From NCBI GenBank assembly GCA_028285755.1, contig JANQOQ010000006.1, positions 434,001 through 498,000 on the forward strand: 64,000 nucleotides of DNA, given 5' to 3'. The number at the start of each line of letters is the position of its first letter. Positions within the stretch are counted from its first letter, which is position 1. Of this stretch, positions 27,679-36,167 are shown in pieces. The notes under the pieces were generated by a model. That model worked only from the letters and a program-made list of their open reading frames with translations. It searched no databases and was not told where the DNA came from. A program made the translations under genes and the position numbers. This stretch comes from Puniceicoccaceae bacterium. GTDB lineage: Bacteria > Verrucomicrobiota > Verrucomicrobiia > Opitutales > JAFGAQ01.

Positions 27679-28707
27679 ATGAATAAATCACTCTCATACT
27701 ATATCGCTGGCTTTCTGAGTGGCTGTCTGATTGCCTGTCTAGCGTTTGCATATATAGCGCGTAACCAGCAAGCCAATGGTGGCAGCAATGTGCGCGAACT
27801 GAAATTTGCTCACGTATTGCCCACCAATCACCCCGTGCACCTCGGCATAGTAAAGATGGCTGAACGACTGGAAGAATTATCCGGCGGTAGCATCGAAGTC
27901 GCAATATTCCCGGCAGGCCAGCTAGGTGATGAAACCAAGATGATCGAACAGGTGCAAATCGGCACCCTGGATATGACGAAAACCAGTACGGCTCCCATGG
28001 GGAACTTCGTGGATGTAATGAAGGTTTTCAGCCTACCCTACTTGTTCCGCGATACAGACCACTACTGGAATGTGCTCAAAGGTGAAATCGGACAGGATAT
28101 GCTCGACCGCCTGAGTATGCGCGATGATGGCCAACCCAGCGGATTTAAGGGCCTCGGTTATTTCGACTCTGGCAGCCGTAATTTTTATGCGACGCGGCCG
28201 ATTAACAGCCCGGCCGATATTGAAGGGCTGAAGCTGCGGGTGATGCGCGACCCGGTCGCCATGGACATGGTGCAGGCGCTTGGAGGTTCCCCCACCCCCA
28301 TTCCATTCGGAGAGCTTTACACTGCCCTGAAACAAGGGGTAGTCGACGGAGCGGAGAATAATCCGCCCAGTATGATTTCATCCCGCCACAGTGAAGTCAC
28401 GAAGTATCTTACAATGGATCACCATACGCGTATTCCCGACCTGATTGTGATGAGCTCCCAAACCTGGGACAGCCTGAATGAGCAGCAACAGATTTGGGTA
28501 AAGCAGGCCATGGATGATGCCCGGGATTACCAGATCGAAGTGTGGGCTGAGGCCACTCAGGAGGCCATGGACCAGCTTATCGCCGAAGGGGTAACAATCA
28601 TCGAAGTCGATGGTGGACCATTCCGGGAAGCCGTTGCCCCTGTGATTGAAAAATATGCGCAGGGCGAAATCCTGGAAGTCTATGATGCAATCCAAGCTGC
28701 GGAGTAA
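27679..28707 (+). CDS. dctP: TRAP transporter solute-binding protein (DctP family)
   Basis: This is the periplasmic receptor of a TRAP transporter, 342 residues. The N-terminus (about 6-28) is hydrophobic; LSGC at residues 13-16 resembles a lipobox, so it may be a lipoprotein or stay anchored by this helix. The DctP blocks LKFAHVLPTNHPVH, FPAGQLGDETKMIEQVQIGTLDM (in two parts), GLKLRVM near 185 with the carboxylate-binding Arg, and GVVDGAENNP near 228 are present. As the genes around it degrade uronates, the ligand is probably galacturonate, glucuronate or a related sugar acid. Confidence 0.93.
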   Translation: MNKSLSYYIAGFLSGCLIACLAFAYIARNQQANGGSNVRELKFAHVLPTNHPVHLGIVKMAERLEELSGGSIEVAIFPAGQLGDETKMIEQVQIGTLDMTKTSTAPMGNFVDVMKVFSLPYLFRDTDHYWNVLKGEIGQDMLDRLSMRDDGQPSGFKGLGYFDSGSRNFYATRPINSPADIEGLKLRVMRDPVAMDMVQALGGSPTPIPFGELYTALKQGVVDGAENNPPSMISSRHSEVTKYLTMDHHTRIPDLIVMSSQTWDSLNEQQQIWVKQAMDDARDYQIEVWAEATQEAMDQLIAEGVTIIEVDGGPFREAVAPVIEKYAQGEILEVYDAIQAAE

Positions 28708-28709
28708 GG

Positions 28710-29180
28710 ATGAATACGCTTACCAAGTATCTTTATACCGCACTCTACTGGCTCTCGATCACACTGTTTGCCGTACTTGTGCTGGATGTCCTGTTGGGTG
28801 TATTTTCCCGTTATGTCTTTGGCAACCAAGTGCGATGGACTGAGGAGCTCGCAACCTTTCTGATGGTCTGGCTGGTTTTCTGCGGAGCATCCATAGCTTA
28901 CCACGATAAAGCACACCTAGGCATTAATTTGCTAGTGAATAATTTAGAGCCTGGTGCTTCAAAAATCACGCAGATCGTTGCCGTCTCGCTGGTAACCCTC
29001 TTTGTCGTTGGGATCATGGTAATCGGAGGTATCGACCTCACGGTCGACCGCTGGGAGGCCGGGCAAATGATGTCTACCCTTGGAATCAAAAAAGCCTGGC
29101 TGTATCTCACCGTACCCTTGAATGGCCTGTTTATTACTGTCTTCTCGATTGAGAGGTTGATCGAAACCCTTAAAAGCTAG
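28710..29180 (+). CDS. dctQ: TRAP transporter small permease (DctQ family)
   Basis: This 156-residue protein has four membrane segments (about residues 12-34, 46-63, 86-107 and 126-146), as usual for DctQ. The conserved RYVFGNQVRWTEELATF block follows the first segment. It starts 2 bases after dctP and precedes dctM by 12 bases, so the three form one transport unit driven by the sodium gradient. Confidence 0.93.
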   Translation: MNTLTKYLYTALYWLSITLFAVLVLDVLLGVFSRYVFGNQVRWTEELATFLMVWLVFCGASIAYHDKAHLGINLLVNNLEPGASKITQIVAVSLVTLFVVGIMVIGGIDLTVDRWEAGQMMSTLGIKKAWLYLTVPLNGLFITVFSIERLIETLKS

Positions 29181-29192
29181 CCCCCCTTATTC

Positions 29193-30479
29193 ATGGAACT
29201 CGCAATTATTATCCTTTTAGTGCTTTTCATCATCCTGCTCAGCATCAATGTGCCCATTGCGCTGACTCTACCCATCATAACCGTTGTCGCAGCCTATGCG
29301 CTCGGCTATGAGCAGGTATTGCTTACTGTTGCCAGTGACATGGCAACCGGACCCGAGAGCTTTACGCTGCTGGCGATCCCCTTCTTCATCCTTGCCGGTG
29401 ATTTATTAGGCGCAGGCGGACAGGCCAAGCGCCTGATCGAATTTGCATCTGCACTGGTCGGCCGGTTTCCCGGAGGGCTTTCCTGGGTGAATACGCTGAC
29501 CTGTATGTTCTTTGGTGCGATCTCCGGATCCGCAACTGCGGCGGTATCTTCTATCGGCGGAACGATGATCCCCGAGATGAACAAAAAGGGCTACGATAAG
29601 AACTACAATATCGCCATCACCGCCTGCTCCGCAACCACCGGGCTACTCATTCCCCCCAGCAATGTGATGATCATATACGCGGTTACGATGGGGAATGTAT
29701 CGATCGCGAAACTGTTTCTTGCCGGGATTATCCCCGGTGCCCTGGTGGGCATCATGATTATGGTGGTCGCCTACATCATCAGTAAGCAAAAAGGCTACAA
29801 GGGGGAGGCGCATGCAACCACCGGCTTATTCAAAACCGGTCTCGATGCGATGCCAAGTCTACTGCTAATCGCAGTGGTGCTCGGCGGTATCCTAGGAGGA
29901 ATCTTTACCCCGACTGAAGCGTCTGCTATCGCCGTATTATGGGCTTTCTTGCTCGCGGTGGTGGTGTATCGCGAAGTAAAAATCAAGAATCTTCCGGACA
30001 TACTTATCCGCTCAGCACGAACCACCGGAGTCGTATTGCTTCTGGTTGCAGCGAGCCGTGCCATGAGTCAGTTTCTAACCTCAGAGCAGATTCCGCAGGA
30101 ATTCAGTGCTTTGCTCATGGGGATGAGTGAGAATCCAATCCTCATTTTGCTTACAATTAACCTGATGCTGCTGATTGTGGGAGTCTTTATGGATATGACA
30201 CCTGCGGTATTGATCTTCACACCCATCCTCGCACCTGTAAGTCTTTCGCTGGGGATCGACCCTGTGCATTTCGGTATTATCATGATCACGAATCTTTGTA
30301 TCGGGCTGTGCACACCACCGGTGGGGACGGTGCTCTTTGTCGGTTGTAGTGTGGGCAAAGGGGATGTCGCTAAGGTATCGGTATCGATGTTGCCCTTTTA
30401 TGCGGCTATGATTACTGCGCTGATGCTGATTACCTACTATCCTCAGATCAGCCTTTGGTTGCCCAGTCTGCTGGACTAG
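29193..30479 (+). CDS. dctM: TRAP transporter large permease (DctM family)
   Basis: DctM forms the substrate channel of the TRAP transporter. The 428-residue length and roughly twelve hydrophobic segments fit the family. Conserved blocks include ESFTLLAIPFFILAGDLL (about 50-70), FGAISGSATAAVSSIGG near 110, GLLIPPSNVMIIYA near 150 and GLCTPPVGTVLFVG near 372, which contain the paired helical hairpins thought to bind sodium and substrate. It is the last gene of the uronate operon; a hairpin terminator begins 13 bases after its stop. Confidence 0.95.
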   Translation: MELAIIILLVLFIILLSINVPIALTLPIITVVAAYALGYEQVLLTVASDMATGPESFTLLAIPFFILAGDLLGAGGQAKRLIEFASALVGRFPGGLSWVNTLTCMFFGAISGSATAAVSSIGGTMIPEMNKKGYDKNYNIAITACSATTGLLIPPSNVMIIYAVTMGNVSIAKLFLAGIIPGALVGIMIMVVAYIISKQKGYKGEAHATTGLFKTGLDAMPSLLLIAVVLGGILGGIFTPTEASAIAVLWAFLLAVVVYREVKIKNLPDILIRSARTTGVVLLLVAASRAMSQFLTSEQIPQEFSALLMGMSENPILILLTINLMLLIVGVFMDMTPAVLIFTPILAPVSLSLGIDPVHFGIIMITNLCIGLCTPPVGTVLFVGCSVGKGDVAKVSVSMLPFYAAMITALMLITYYPQISLWLPSLLD

Positions 30480-30492
30480 TCGAAATCATTTT

Positions 30493-30523
30493 GCCGCATC
30501 TCACTGATGCGGCTATTTTATTT
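30493..30523 (+). terminator. Rho-independent terminator after the uronate/TRAP operon
   Basis: GCCGCATC (30493-30500), a 5-base loop and GATGCGGC (30506-30513) form a perfect 8-base stem, followed by a T-rich tract (TATTTTATTT). It lies just after dctM and closes the uronate operon. Confidence 0.85.
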
Positions 30524-30675
30524 CAATATTATCACATAAAGGGATACCTCCTTAAGCTGCTGATTATAAAATAGTTACATTATTTACTAATACTGTTTGG
30601 CGGGGTGTGGTAAAATATTCGTTGAAATCCTATTTGCGAAAGCTTCGTTTGGCAGACAACGAAGATAACCCACTG

Positions 30676-30681
30676 TATACT
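30676..30681 (+). promoter_or_regulatory. -10 element TATACT before the FMN/GltB-domain gene
   Basis: TATACT lies 8 bases before the ATG at 30690, the same spacing as the TATACT before sodN. The transcript would be leaderless or nearly so. A TTGGCA -35-like sequence (30649-30654) is 21 bases away, longer than ideal. A 7-base-arm inverted repeat (CTTCGTT 30643-30649, AACGAAG 30658-30664) lies between -35 and -10 regions and may be an operator. Confidence 0.4.
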
Positions 30682-30689
30682 TACCTATT

Positions 30690-32213
30690 ATGAGCGCATC
30701 CATCACTGTCGATCTGCACAAACTATCCAAGTTTGTGAATTTCCTGATACCCTCCCTCGCCATCATATTTTTCGTGGCTGGCCTTGAGTTCTCTTTCTAC
30801 TTTCATTTTGGCACTATCGCCTTCCTGTTTCTGACCATTCTGAATCTGTTTTACATGCGTATTCAGAACAAGCACGCGGTGCTGCGGAATTTCGGAATCA
30901 TGGGCCAGGCGCGCTACATTATGGAGTCGATCGGGCCGGAACTGCGCCAATACTTTTTTGCCAACGACACCGAAGAGCGGCCCTTCAACCGCGTCGAGCG
31001 CGCAGAGGTCTACCGGAAGGCGAAAAACATCGATTCTGCATCCTCATTCGGTTCTGTTCTGGATTTTGATACCAGCGAGCTGAAGATTCGTCACTCGATG
31101 TATCCCATCCACAAGACCGATCAAACCGGTTATGAACTGACTTTCGGTGAAGAGCGCGGAATCGAACATGCCTACACCATGAACAAACCATTCATCATCA
31201 GCGCGATGAGCTATGGAGCACTCGGTGAGCGTGCAGTCCGCTCATTCGCCAGGGGCGCCAAGAAGTCAGGCATTCTCATGAACACTGGTGAAGGCGGCTT
31301 TCCCAAGTATCATCTGATGGAGGGGTGCGACTTGATTTTCCAAATGGGCACCGCAAAGTTTGGTGTGCGTAATGAAGATGGCAGCCTCAATGACGATAAG
31401 TTAAAAGAGGTATGCGCGAATGACTCGATCAAAATGATTGAGATCAAGCTCTCCCAGGGTGCAAAGCCCGGTAAAGGAGGATTGCTGCCGAAAGAGAAGA
31501 TCACCGATGAGATTGCCGAGCTTCGCGGAGTACCCAAGGGCAAGGACGTCGTATCCCCACCCTGCCATGTGGAATGCGATGGCCCGGAAAAGACAGTGCA
31601 GTTTATCGCCCACGTTCAGGAGGTATCCCAATTGCCAACCGGTATTAAGCTTTGCCTGGGCAGGCCCACGGACTTTGAGCAACTCGTTGAGGAGATGATT
31701 AAACAAAATACCTTTCCTGACTTTATTACGGTTGATGGTTCCGAGGGGGGCACCGGCGCAGCGCCCAAGGCGTTTATCGATAGTGTTGGTATGCCCTTGT
31801 TTCCTGCCCTTAAGATTGTTAATGACACGCTGGAAAAGCATGGCGTGCGGAATCGCCTGAAGATCCTCGCATCCGGCAAGCTGGTTTCGCCCGCAAAGCA
31901 GATGATCGCCTTTTGCCTGGGCGCTGATGGTGTAAACAGTGCACGCGGCTTCATGCTGGCAATTGGCTGTATCCAGGCACTCCAGTGTGGCAACAACACT
32001 TGCCCGGCAGGGATCACCACCCACGATAATGAGCTGCAGGCTGGGCTGGACGTTGAGCTGAAGGCCAACCGCGTATGCAACTATATTCATAATCTTGAGC
32101 ACGATATCGAAGAGCTGCTCTCCGCTGTGGGAGTGCCCAGTGTGCGTGAGCTCAGCTATGATCATTTATACATTCCCACAAACTCACACCTGCATGCAAT
32201 CACTGCTGCCTAA
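30690..32213 (+). CDS. FMN-binding glutamate synthase-domain protein, membrane-anchored
   Basis: This 507-residue protein matches the FMN-binding glutamate synthase-like family (the GltB synthase domain alone). Two hydrophobic stretches (about residues 15-36 and 36-55) anchor it at the N-terminus. The synthase barrel has SAMSYGALGERAVRSFARG near 170 (FMN site), GKGGLLPKEKIT near 262, and DGSEGGTGAAPKAF near 350. CIQALQCGNNTC near 428-439 has the C-x5-C-x4-C spacing of the [3Fe-4S] ligands of glutamate synthase. No glutaminase or pyridine-nucleotide domain is attached, so the physiological reaction is unclear. A DoxX protein is encoded 21 bases downstream. Confidence 0.88.
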   Translation: MSASITVDLHKLSKFVNFLIPSLAIIFFVAGLEFSFYFHFGTIAFLFLTILNLFYMRIQNKHAVLRNFGIMGQARYIMESIGPELRQYFFANDTEERPFNRVERAEVYRKAKNIDSASSFGSVLDFDTSELKIRHSMYPIHKTDQTGYELTFGEERGIEHAYTMNKPFIISAMSYGALGERAVRSFARGAKKSGILMNTGEGGFPKYHLMEGCDLIFQMGTAKFGVRNEDGSLNDDKLKEVCANDSIKMIEIKLSQGAKPGKGGLLPKEKITDEIAELRGVPKGKDVVSPPCHVECDGPEKTVQFIAHVQEVSQLPTGIKLCLGRPTDFEQLVEEMIKQNTFPDFITVDGSEGGTGAAPKAFIDSVGMPLFPALKIVNDTLEKHGVRNRLKILASGKLVSPAKQMIAFCLGADGVNSARGFMLAIGCIQALQCGNNTCPAGITTHDNELQAGLDVELKANRVCNYIHNLEHDIEELLSAVGVPSVRELSYDHLYIPTNSHLHAITAA

Positions 32214-32234
32214 ACCTTAACACACTCTATTGTT

Positions 32235-32645
32235 ATGAAATCTAAAACATCGTCGATCATATCCTGGATTTGCCAAATCGCTGCGATCGCCATCATGGGG
32301 CAAACCTTGTTCTTTAAATTCTCCGGTGCGGAGGAATCCGTAATGCTCTTTACCCAACTGGGCATGGAACCTCAGGGACGCATCATCATCGGTATATGCG
32401 AGCTCGTCGCCTGCCTACTTCTCATTTACGGGCCGAGTGCGCATTGGGGTGCTTTACTCGGTGCCGGTGTGATGGGGGGTGCGATCATCGGTCACTTTAC
32501 AACTTTGGGCTGGGAAGGTGCCAATGGTGAGCTCGGGATGCTTGCTGTCATCACATTCGTAGCTTGCCTGGTAGTACTTTTCCTTCGCAGAAATGCGCTG
32601 CCGTTTATCAATGTGGTCACCCAGGATTCAGATAAGACCGGCTGA
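32235..32645 (+). CDS. DoxX-family membrane protein
   Basis: This 136-residue protein has four membrane helices (about residues 8-25, 50-66, 72-90 and 102-120). The FKFSGAEESVMLFTQLGMEPQGR stretch (given here in family terms: short loop after helix 1 with F-x-K-x-x-G) fits the DoxX/DoxX-like group. It is co-directional with the glutamate-synthase-domain gene 21 bases upstream. DoxX members can act in quinone-linked redox steps, so it may be the membrane partner of that flavoprotein; this is inference. Confidence 0.7.
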   Translation: MKSKTSSIISWICQIAAIAIMGQTLFFKFSGAEESVMLFTQLGMEPQGRIIIGICELVACLLLIYGPSAHWGALLGAGVMGGAIIGHFTTLGWEGANGELGMLAVITFVACLVVLFLRRNALPFINVVTQDSDKTG

Positions 32646-32664
32646 ACCAGTTCGAAGACTGAAT

Positions 32665-33240
32665 TTATTCCATGTGAGTGGAGATTTCGCTGGCCAGATT
32701 GAGTGCCAGCTGATCCAGCACTCGAGCAAAACTCGTAATTAATCCGGAGTAGTCCGAGGTGGTTACGGGCTTTGCTATTTCAAAATATGATTCATGGAGG
32801 AGCATATCTCCTTTGCGCTGGATAAGTGACCAGCGCCCGGATGCATACACTTCATTAAAGCCTCTTGCCTGAAAAGCATCGAACTCCAGATTGATCGAGT
32901 AGTTCCAGCGGGCGAGTTGGGATTGATCCGCTTCCATGCGAAAGCTCTCGGTAGCTCCGCTCATGCTGCGGTTTAAGTAGCGGCGTATACCCTCATCAAG
33001 CGGTTCCCCCCAGCGATTATGAGCAGTGATTACGATTTTGTTGCCTCCCTGCTCGATCACAAGCCCACGCTGTTCCAGAAAATCGGCGAGACGTATATTA
33101 CCGATTTTCACGTTCGGCATTTCCTCACCCATTGGCTGAGTACTCACCCGGGGGTTGGGCAAGATGTAGGTAAAATCTTCTGGCCGATTCCCGCAGCCGA
33201 CTATCATCATCAAAATTGCTAGGGCAGTAAGATATTTCAT
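32665..33240 (-). CDS. pqiC: PqiC-like lipoprotein (ABC-type transport auxiliary lipoprotein)
   Basis: This 191-residue protein starts with a lipoprotein signal whose lipobox IVGC places the lipidated Cys at residue 16. The PqiC-family features follow: a YIL-P-NPRVS entry, VKIGNIRLADFLEQRGLV and HNRWGEPLDEGIRRYL. PqiC is an outer-membrane lipoprotein that works with the MCE protein PqiB in lipid transport across the envelope. Its ATG overlaps the TGA of pqiB by 4 bases, so the two are translationally coupled, and it ends the operon. Confidence 0.88.
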   Translation of the reverse strand: MKYLTALAILMMIVGCGNRPEDFTYILPNPRVSTQPMGEEMPNVKIGNIRLADFLEQRGLVIEQGGNKIVITAHNRWGEPLDEGIRRYLNRSMSGATESFRMEADQSQLARWNYSINLEFDAFQARGFNEVYASGRWSLIQRKGDMLLHESYFEIAKPVTTSDYSGLITSFARVLDQLALNLASEISTHME

Positions 33241-34883
33241 GGCGAATCTTCGGGTTCAGGATCCCGATTTTGGGAACCGGAGAAAATCAGTGAATTGGGC
33301 TTTGTATTTAAGGTATTGCTGTAACGTTCCAGATTGGCAGCCGCCTTGCGAATCTCATCCATAGTTTCCGTAAGCGTCTTATAGATCGGCGACTCCTCAT
33401 TGAAGCCCCGTAAAAGAGCCTGAAGTTCTTCAGCGGTTGTATTGAGGGTTACCGGAAGCTGACGGGTCTCTTCATCCTGCAGTATAGCATCCACACCCGC
33501 AAGCGTTACCTTAGCGGCATCGGCAGCAGTAGAAATATCCACCAGCGTGGTTTCCATGTCCTCTAGGGCTTTTTCAAGCTGAAGGTCATTAAGCTTATCG
33601 AGCAGCTGAGTGAGTTTACGTTCGATCTGGTCAAAACCGCTGCTAACGGTCGGCAGTGTATCGTAATCACCAAGTTTACCGATTGATCGATTATGCTCAT
33701 GGCCTTCTTCGTCATCGTAATCAAAAGCAATATACATTGCACCCGTCAGCAAATTGCCTGTAGCCAAGGTTGCATGCACACCCAGTTCCACCCATTCAGG
33801 CATGAGTTGACGTATCATTTCCACTCCCTCAGGGGTATCCCCCCATTGCATTCTACCCGGATCAATGCGTATTAAAACCGGAACTGGAGTGCGCTCCGCG
33901 ATATTCATACGGTCTTCTGGCAGATAATCAAAAGAGATATCAACAACAGTGCCGGCCTGCATACCCCGATATTCCACAGGTGCACCCCTCTTTAAGCCGC
34001 GGACAGATGTATCAAATAATAATATATATTCAGCTGCATAATTATAGGGCTGATCGAGGACTGCGGCATAATTATCGTAGAGGTAGTATTCTTCATTGGG
34101 TTCACAGGGAACTCCGGGACCCACACCCTCCGGGATGTCAAAGGATACGCCCCCGGTAATGATACTCTCGACCGAGCCGGTATTCAACGAAAGTCCATCC
34201 GCACTCAAATTTACCTCGATCCCGCTATCATTCCAAAAGCGCGTTGAAGTGCATACAATGTCCGCATATTCCTCTTCGATATAGACGCCGTATTCGAAGT
34301 TGCGAGTCTCTGAATTAAAATTCGCGCGCTCGACTATACCCACTTCGAAGCCCTTATAGAGCACGGGATTCCCAACGTTCAGGCTTTTGGCATCATCACT
34401 CACAAGGCGTATGCGTTTACCATTACCCACTGCCGGGAATACGGGCGGTTCTTCAAGGCCGATGAATTTGCTTTGAGCCAGCGAAGAAATGCCCGGTAGC
34501 AATTCAATGTAAGAGCCTGAAAGCACGGTGCCGATCCCACTTACCCGACCGCCACCCACGCGGGGTTTCACAATCCAGAGCTGGCTGTCCGTCCGTAAAA
34601 GCGGTTCGAACTCCTTTTCGACTCGGATCTGCACTTCCGCAAAGGTAAAGTTATCATTAAGGCTGACATCCTCGACAATGCCGATCTCCACACTGCGGCA
34701 CTTTAACTTGGTTTTGCCTGCTTCTACTCCCTCCGCACTTTGAAAGACGACTGTGATCAGCGGACCTTGGTTTAACTCAGCCTGCAAGACCATCCAGATA
34801 GCCAGAAAAAGAGCCAATACCGGCAACAACCAAACCAGTGAAAATTGACGCTTTTTTACAACCGCTGCAGTTTCAGCACTCAT
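33237..34883 (-). CDS. pqiB: PqiB-like MCE-domain protein
   Basis: PqiB proteins form stacked MCE rings and a needle that spans the periplasm for lipid movement between membranes. The 548-residue protein has one N-terminal membrane helix (about 16-33) and three MCE domains (about 42-140, 158-260 and 288-405), each with the family pattern of a hydrophobic strand pair followed by G-x-x-V-G-x-V-x-x-x-x (for example SVEIGIVEDVSL and GFEVGIVERANF). A heptad-rich C-terminal region (about 415-520) would form the needle. It is preceded by two PqiA-type genes and followed by pqiC. Confidence 0.93.
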   Translation of the reverse strand: MSAETAAVVKKRQFSLVWLLPVLALFLAIWMVLQAELNQGPLITVVFQSAEGVEAGKTKLKCRSVEIGIVEDVSLNDNFTFAEVQIRVEKEFEPLLRTDSQLWIVKPRVGGGRVSGIGTVLSGSYIELLPGISSLAQSKFIGLEEPPVFPAVGNGKRIRLVSDDAKSLNVGNPVLYKGFEVGIVERANFNSETRNFEYGVYIEEEYADIVCTSTRFWNDSGIEVNLSADGLSLNTGSVESIITGGVSFDIPEGVGPGVPCEPNEEYYLYDNYAAVLDQPYNYAAEYILLFDTSVRGLKRGAPVEYRGMQAGTVVDISFDYLPEDRMNIAERTPVPVLIRIDPGRMQWGDTPEGVEMIRQLMPEWVELGVHATLATGNLLTGAMYIAFDYDDEEGHEHNRSIGKLGDYDTLPTVSSGFDQIERKLTQLLDKLNDLQLEKALEDMETTLVDISTAADAAKVTLAGVDAILQDEETRQLPVTLNTTAEELQALLRGFNEESPIYKTLTETMDEIRKAAANLERYSNTLNTKPNSLIFSGSQNRDPEPEDSP

Positions 34884-34885
34884 AT

Positions 34886-35536
34886 TTAATCATCGTCACA
34901 ATACTGAGCATCCCATAACATGCGAGTATCAAATGTAGTCGCAGCAAACATGGTGCTGATCACAACCCCTGCAAACGCGATGATACCGGGCCCTGACTGG
35001 ATGGTCATTAAGCTACCCACCTGCACCAGAGTCACCAGAGTAACCACCACAAAGACATCGATCATTGACCATTTGCCGAGTATCTCGGTGATCTGAAAAA
35101 GGCGAGTTTTGGCAACAAGCGATTTCCGGTCCTGACGAATAACACTCGCACAAAGATAACTGAGCACTAGTATCTTGGCCAATGGTACTACCACACTGGC
35201 AATAAAGATAACGGATGCGATGAGGTAATCCCCATAGTTCCACAGGCTGATGACTCCCCCGATAATCGTACTTTCCGAGGGCCTGCCGAATTGGTAGGTC
35301 ACCGTTACCGGCAAAATATTGGCAGGGATAAATAGAATAATCGAGGTGATCAGTAATGCCACAGTATTTTGAACGCAACGCATCTTTCGTACACGTACGG
35401 GTGCACCACAGCGTGGGCACTTATGAAGCTCGATCGAAAAGACTTCTGCGCAACTTCTGCAGGTGGTCAGACCCTGCTGCACCGCTGAGGGCTTAGGCGG
35501 GCTGTCGGGCTGTGCTGTTGCTGTTTTCATTGCCAA
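34886..35536 (-). CDS. pqiA: PqiA-like integral membrane protein, second half
   Basis: This 216-residue protein contains one PqiA domain: a zinc-ribbon-like CRSCAEVF...CPRCG pair (Cys near 26, 29, 43 and 46) followed by four membrane segments (about 58-76, 102-124, 146-166 and 176-194). LALITS-like and NILPV elements match PqiA. E. coli PqiA has two such domains in one chain, whereas here each domain is a separate gene. Its start overlaps the end of the upstream pqiA-like gene by 44 bases in another frame; ATG codons at 35536 and 35530 are both possible. It is followed by pqiB after 2 bases. Confidence 0.9.
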   Translation of the reverse strand: MAMKTATAQPDSPPKPSAVQQGLTTCRSCAEVFSIELHKCPRCGAPVRVRKMRCVQNTVALLITSIILFIPANILPVTVTYQFGRPSESTIIGGVISLWNYGDYLIASVIFIASVVVPLAKILVLSYLCASVIRQDRKSLVAKTRLFQITEILGKWSMIDVFVVVTLVTLVQVGSLMTIQSGPGIIAFAGVVISTMFAATTFDTRMLWDAQYCDDD

Positions 35537-36149
35537 ATTCCTCCCATGCTTCCCAAAGCAGCTCCTTGTCCAGATTGCCCAATGTAAGCGTAAATGTAAT
35601 CACAAACAGGCAATAGATGTAGAAAGAGGGTCCATATAAGATGATTGCGAGTGAGGAGATCTTAACGAGACTGACCAAAATACCCACGACAAAGACCTCT
35701 ACCATCGCCCAGGCCCCCCCGTAGTAGACCACCTTAAAAAGCCATGGGAAATTTTTCATGCATTTCTTGCCGCAGAAGCTTCGAAATAATGCCATTGCAC
35801 ACAGCAGAATGATAGCGGGTATCACCACAATAAACAAAAAGGTGATAATGGCCAGCAACGGGCGATCCTGCTCAAAGATATTGATCAGGCTGCCCCACAA
35901 TGAGACAATCTGCTCACGGCCTCCGGCATTAAAGCCCAGGAAAGGAAAGGGAGTCGATAAGAGTAACAGTATGAACGATGTCAGTGCGAGGTAGAAGGAG
36001 GTCTCAAAGCTAAAGCGGCTGCCCGAGCGCAGCAGTGTCTTACATCTCGGGCAGTAGGCCTTCTCGCCGCGAGCCAGCGGAGGTATCTCCACCAGATAAT
36101 CACAGTGGTGGCAGATATGCTCGTGGCTTTTCGGTGAATCTTCGGACAT
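35493..36149 (-). CDS. pqiA: PqiA-like integral membrane protein, first half
   Basis: This 218-residue protein is the partner of the other single-domain PqiA. It has the zinc-ribbon CHHCDYLV...CPRCKTLL (Cys near 13, 16, 34 and 37) and four membrane helices (about 50-70, 98-122, 145-165 and 172-192). The order of the two halves matches the domain order of fused PqiA. The gene starts 18 bases after the unknown membrane protein gene, which suggests one operon of five genes. PqiA is thought to help the MCE protein PqiB load or move lipids at the inner membrane. Confidence 0.9.
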   Translation of the reverse strand: MSEDSPKSHEHICHHCDYLVEIPPLARGEKAYCPRCKTLLRSGSRFSFETSFYLALTSFILLLLSTPFPFLGFNAGGREQIVSLWGSLINIFEQDRPLLAIITFLFIVVIPAIILLCAMALFRSFCGKKCMKNFPWLFKVVYYGGAWAMVEVFVVGILVSLVKISSLAIILYGPSFYIYCLFVITFTLTLGNLDKELLWEAWEEFGNENSNSTARQPA

Positions 36150-36167
36150 GTAGCATAAGCCTATGGC

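Noticed and set aside
30643-30664. Inverted repeat CTTCGTT/AACGAAG as a terminator
   Set aside because: No T-tract follows, and it lies upstream of a -10 element; the real terminator of the previous operon is at 30493-30523.
31401-32165. 254-codon open frame on the minus strand
   Set aside because: It is antisense to the FMN/GltB-domain gene with intact FMN and Fe-S motifs.
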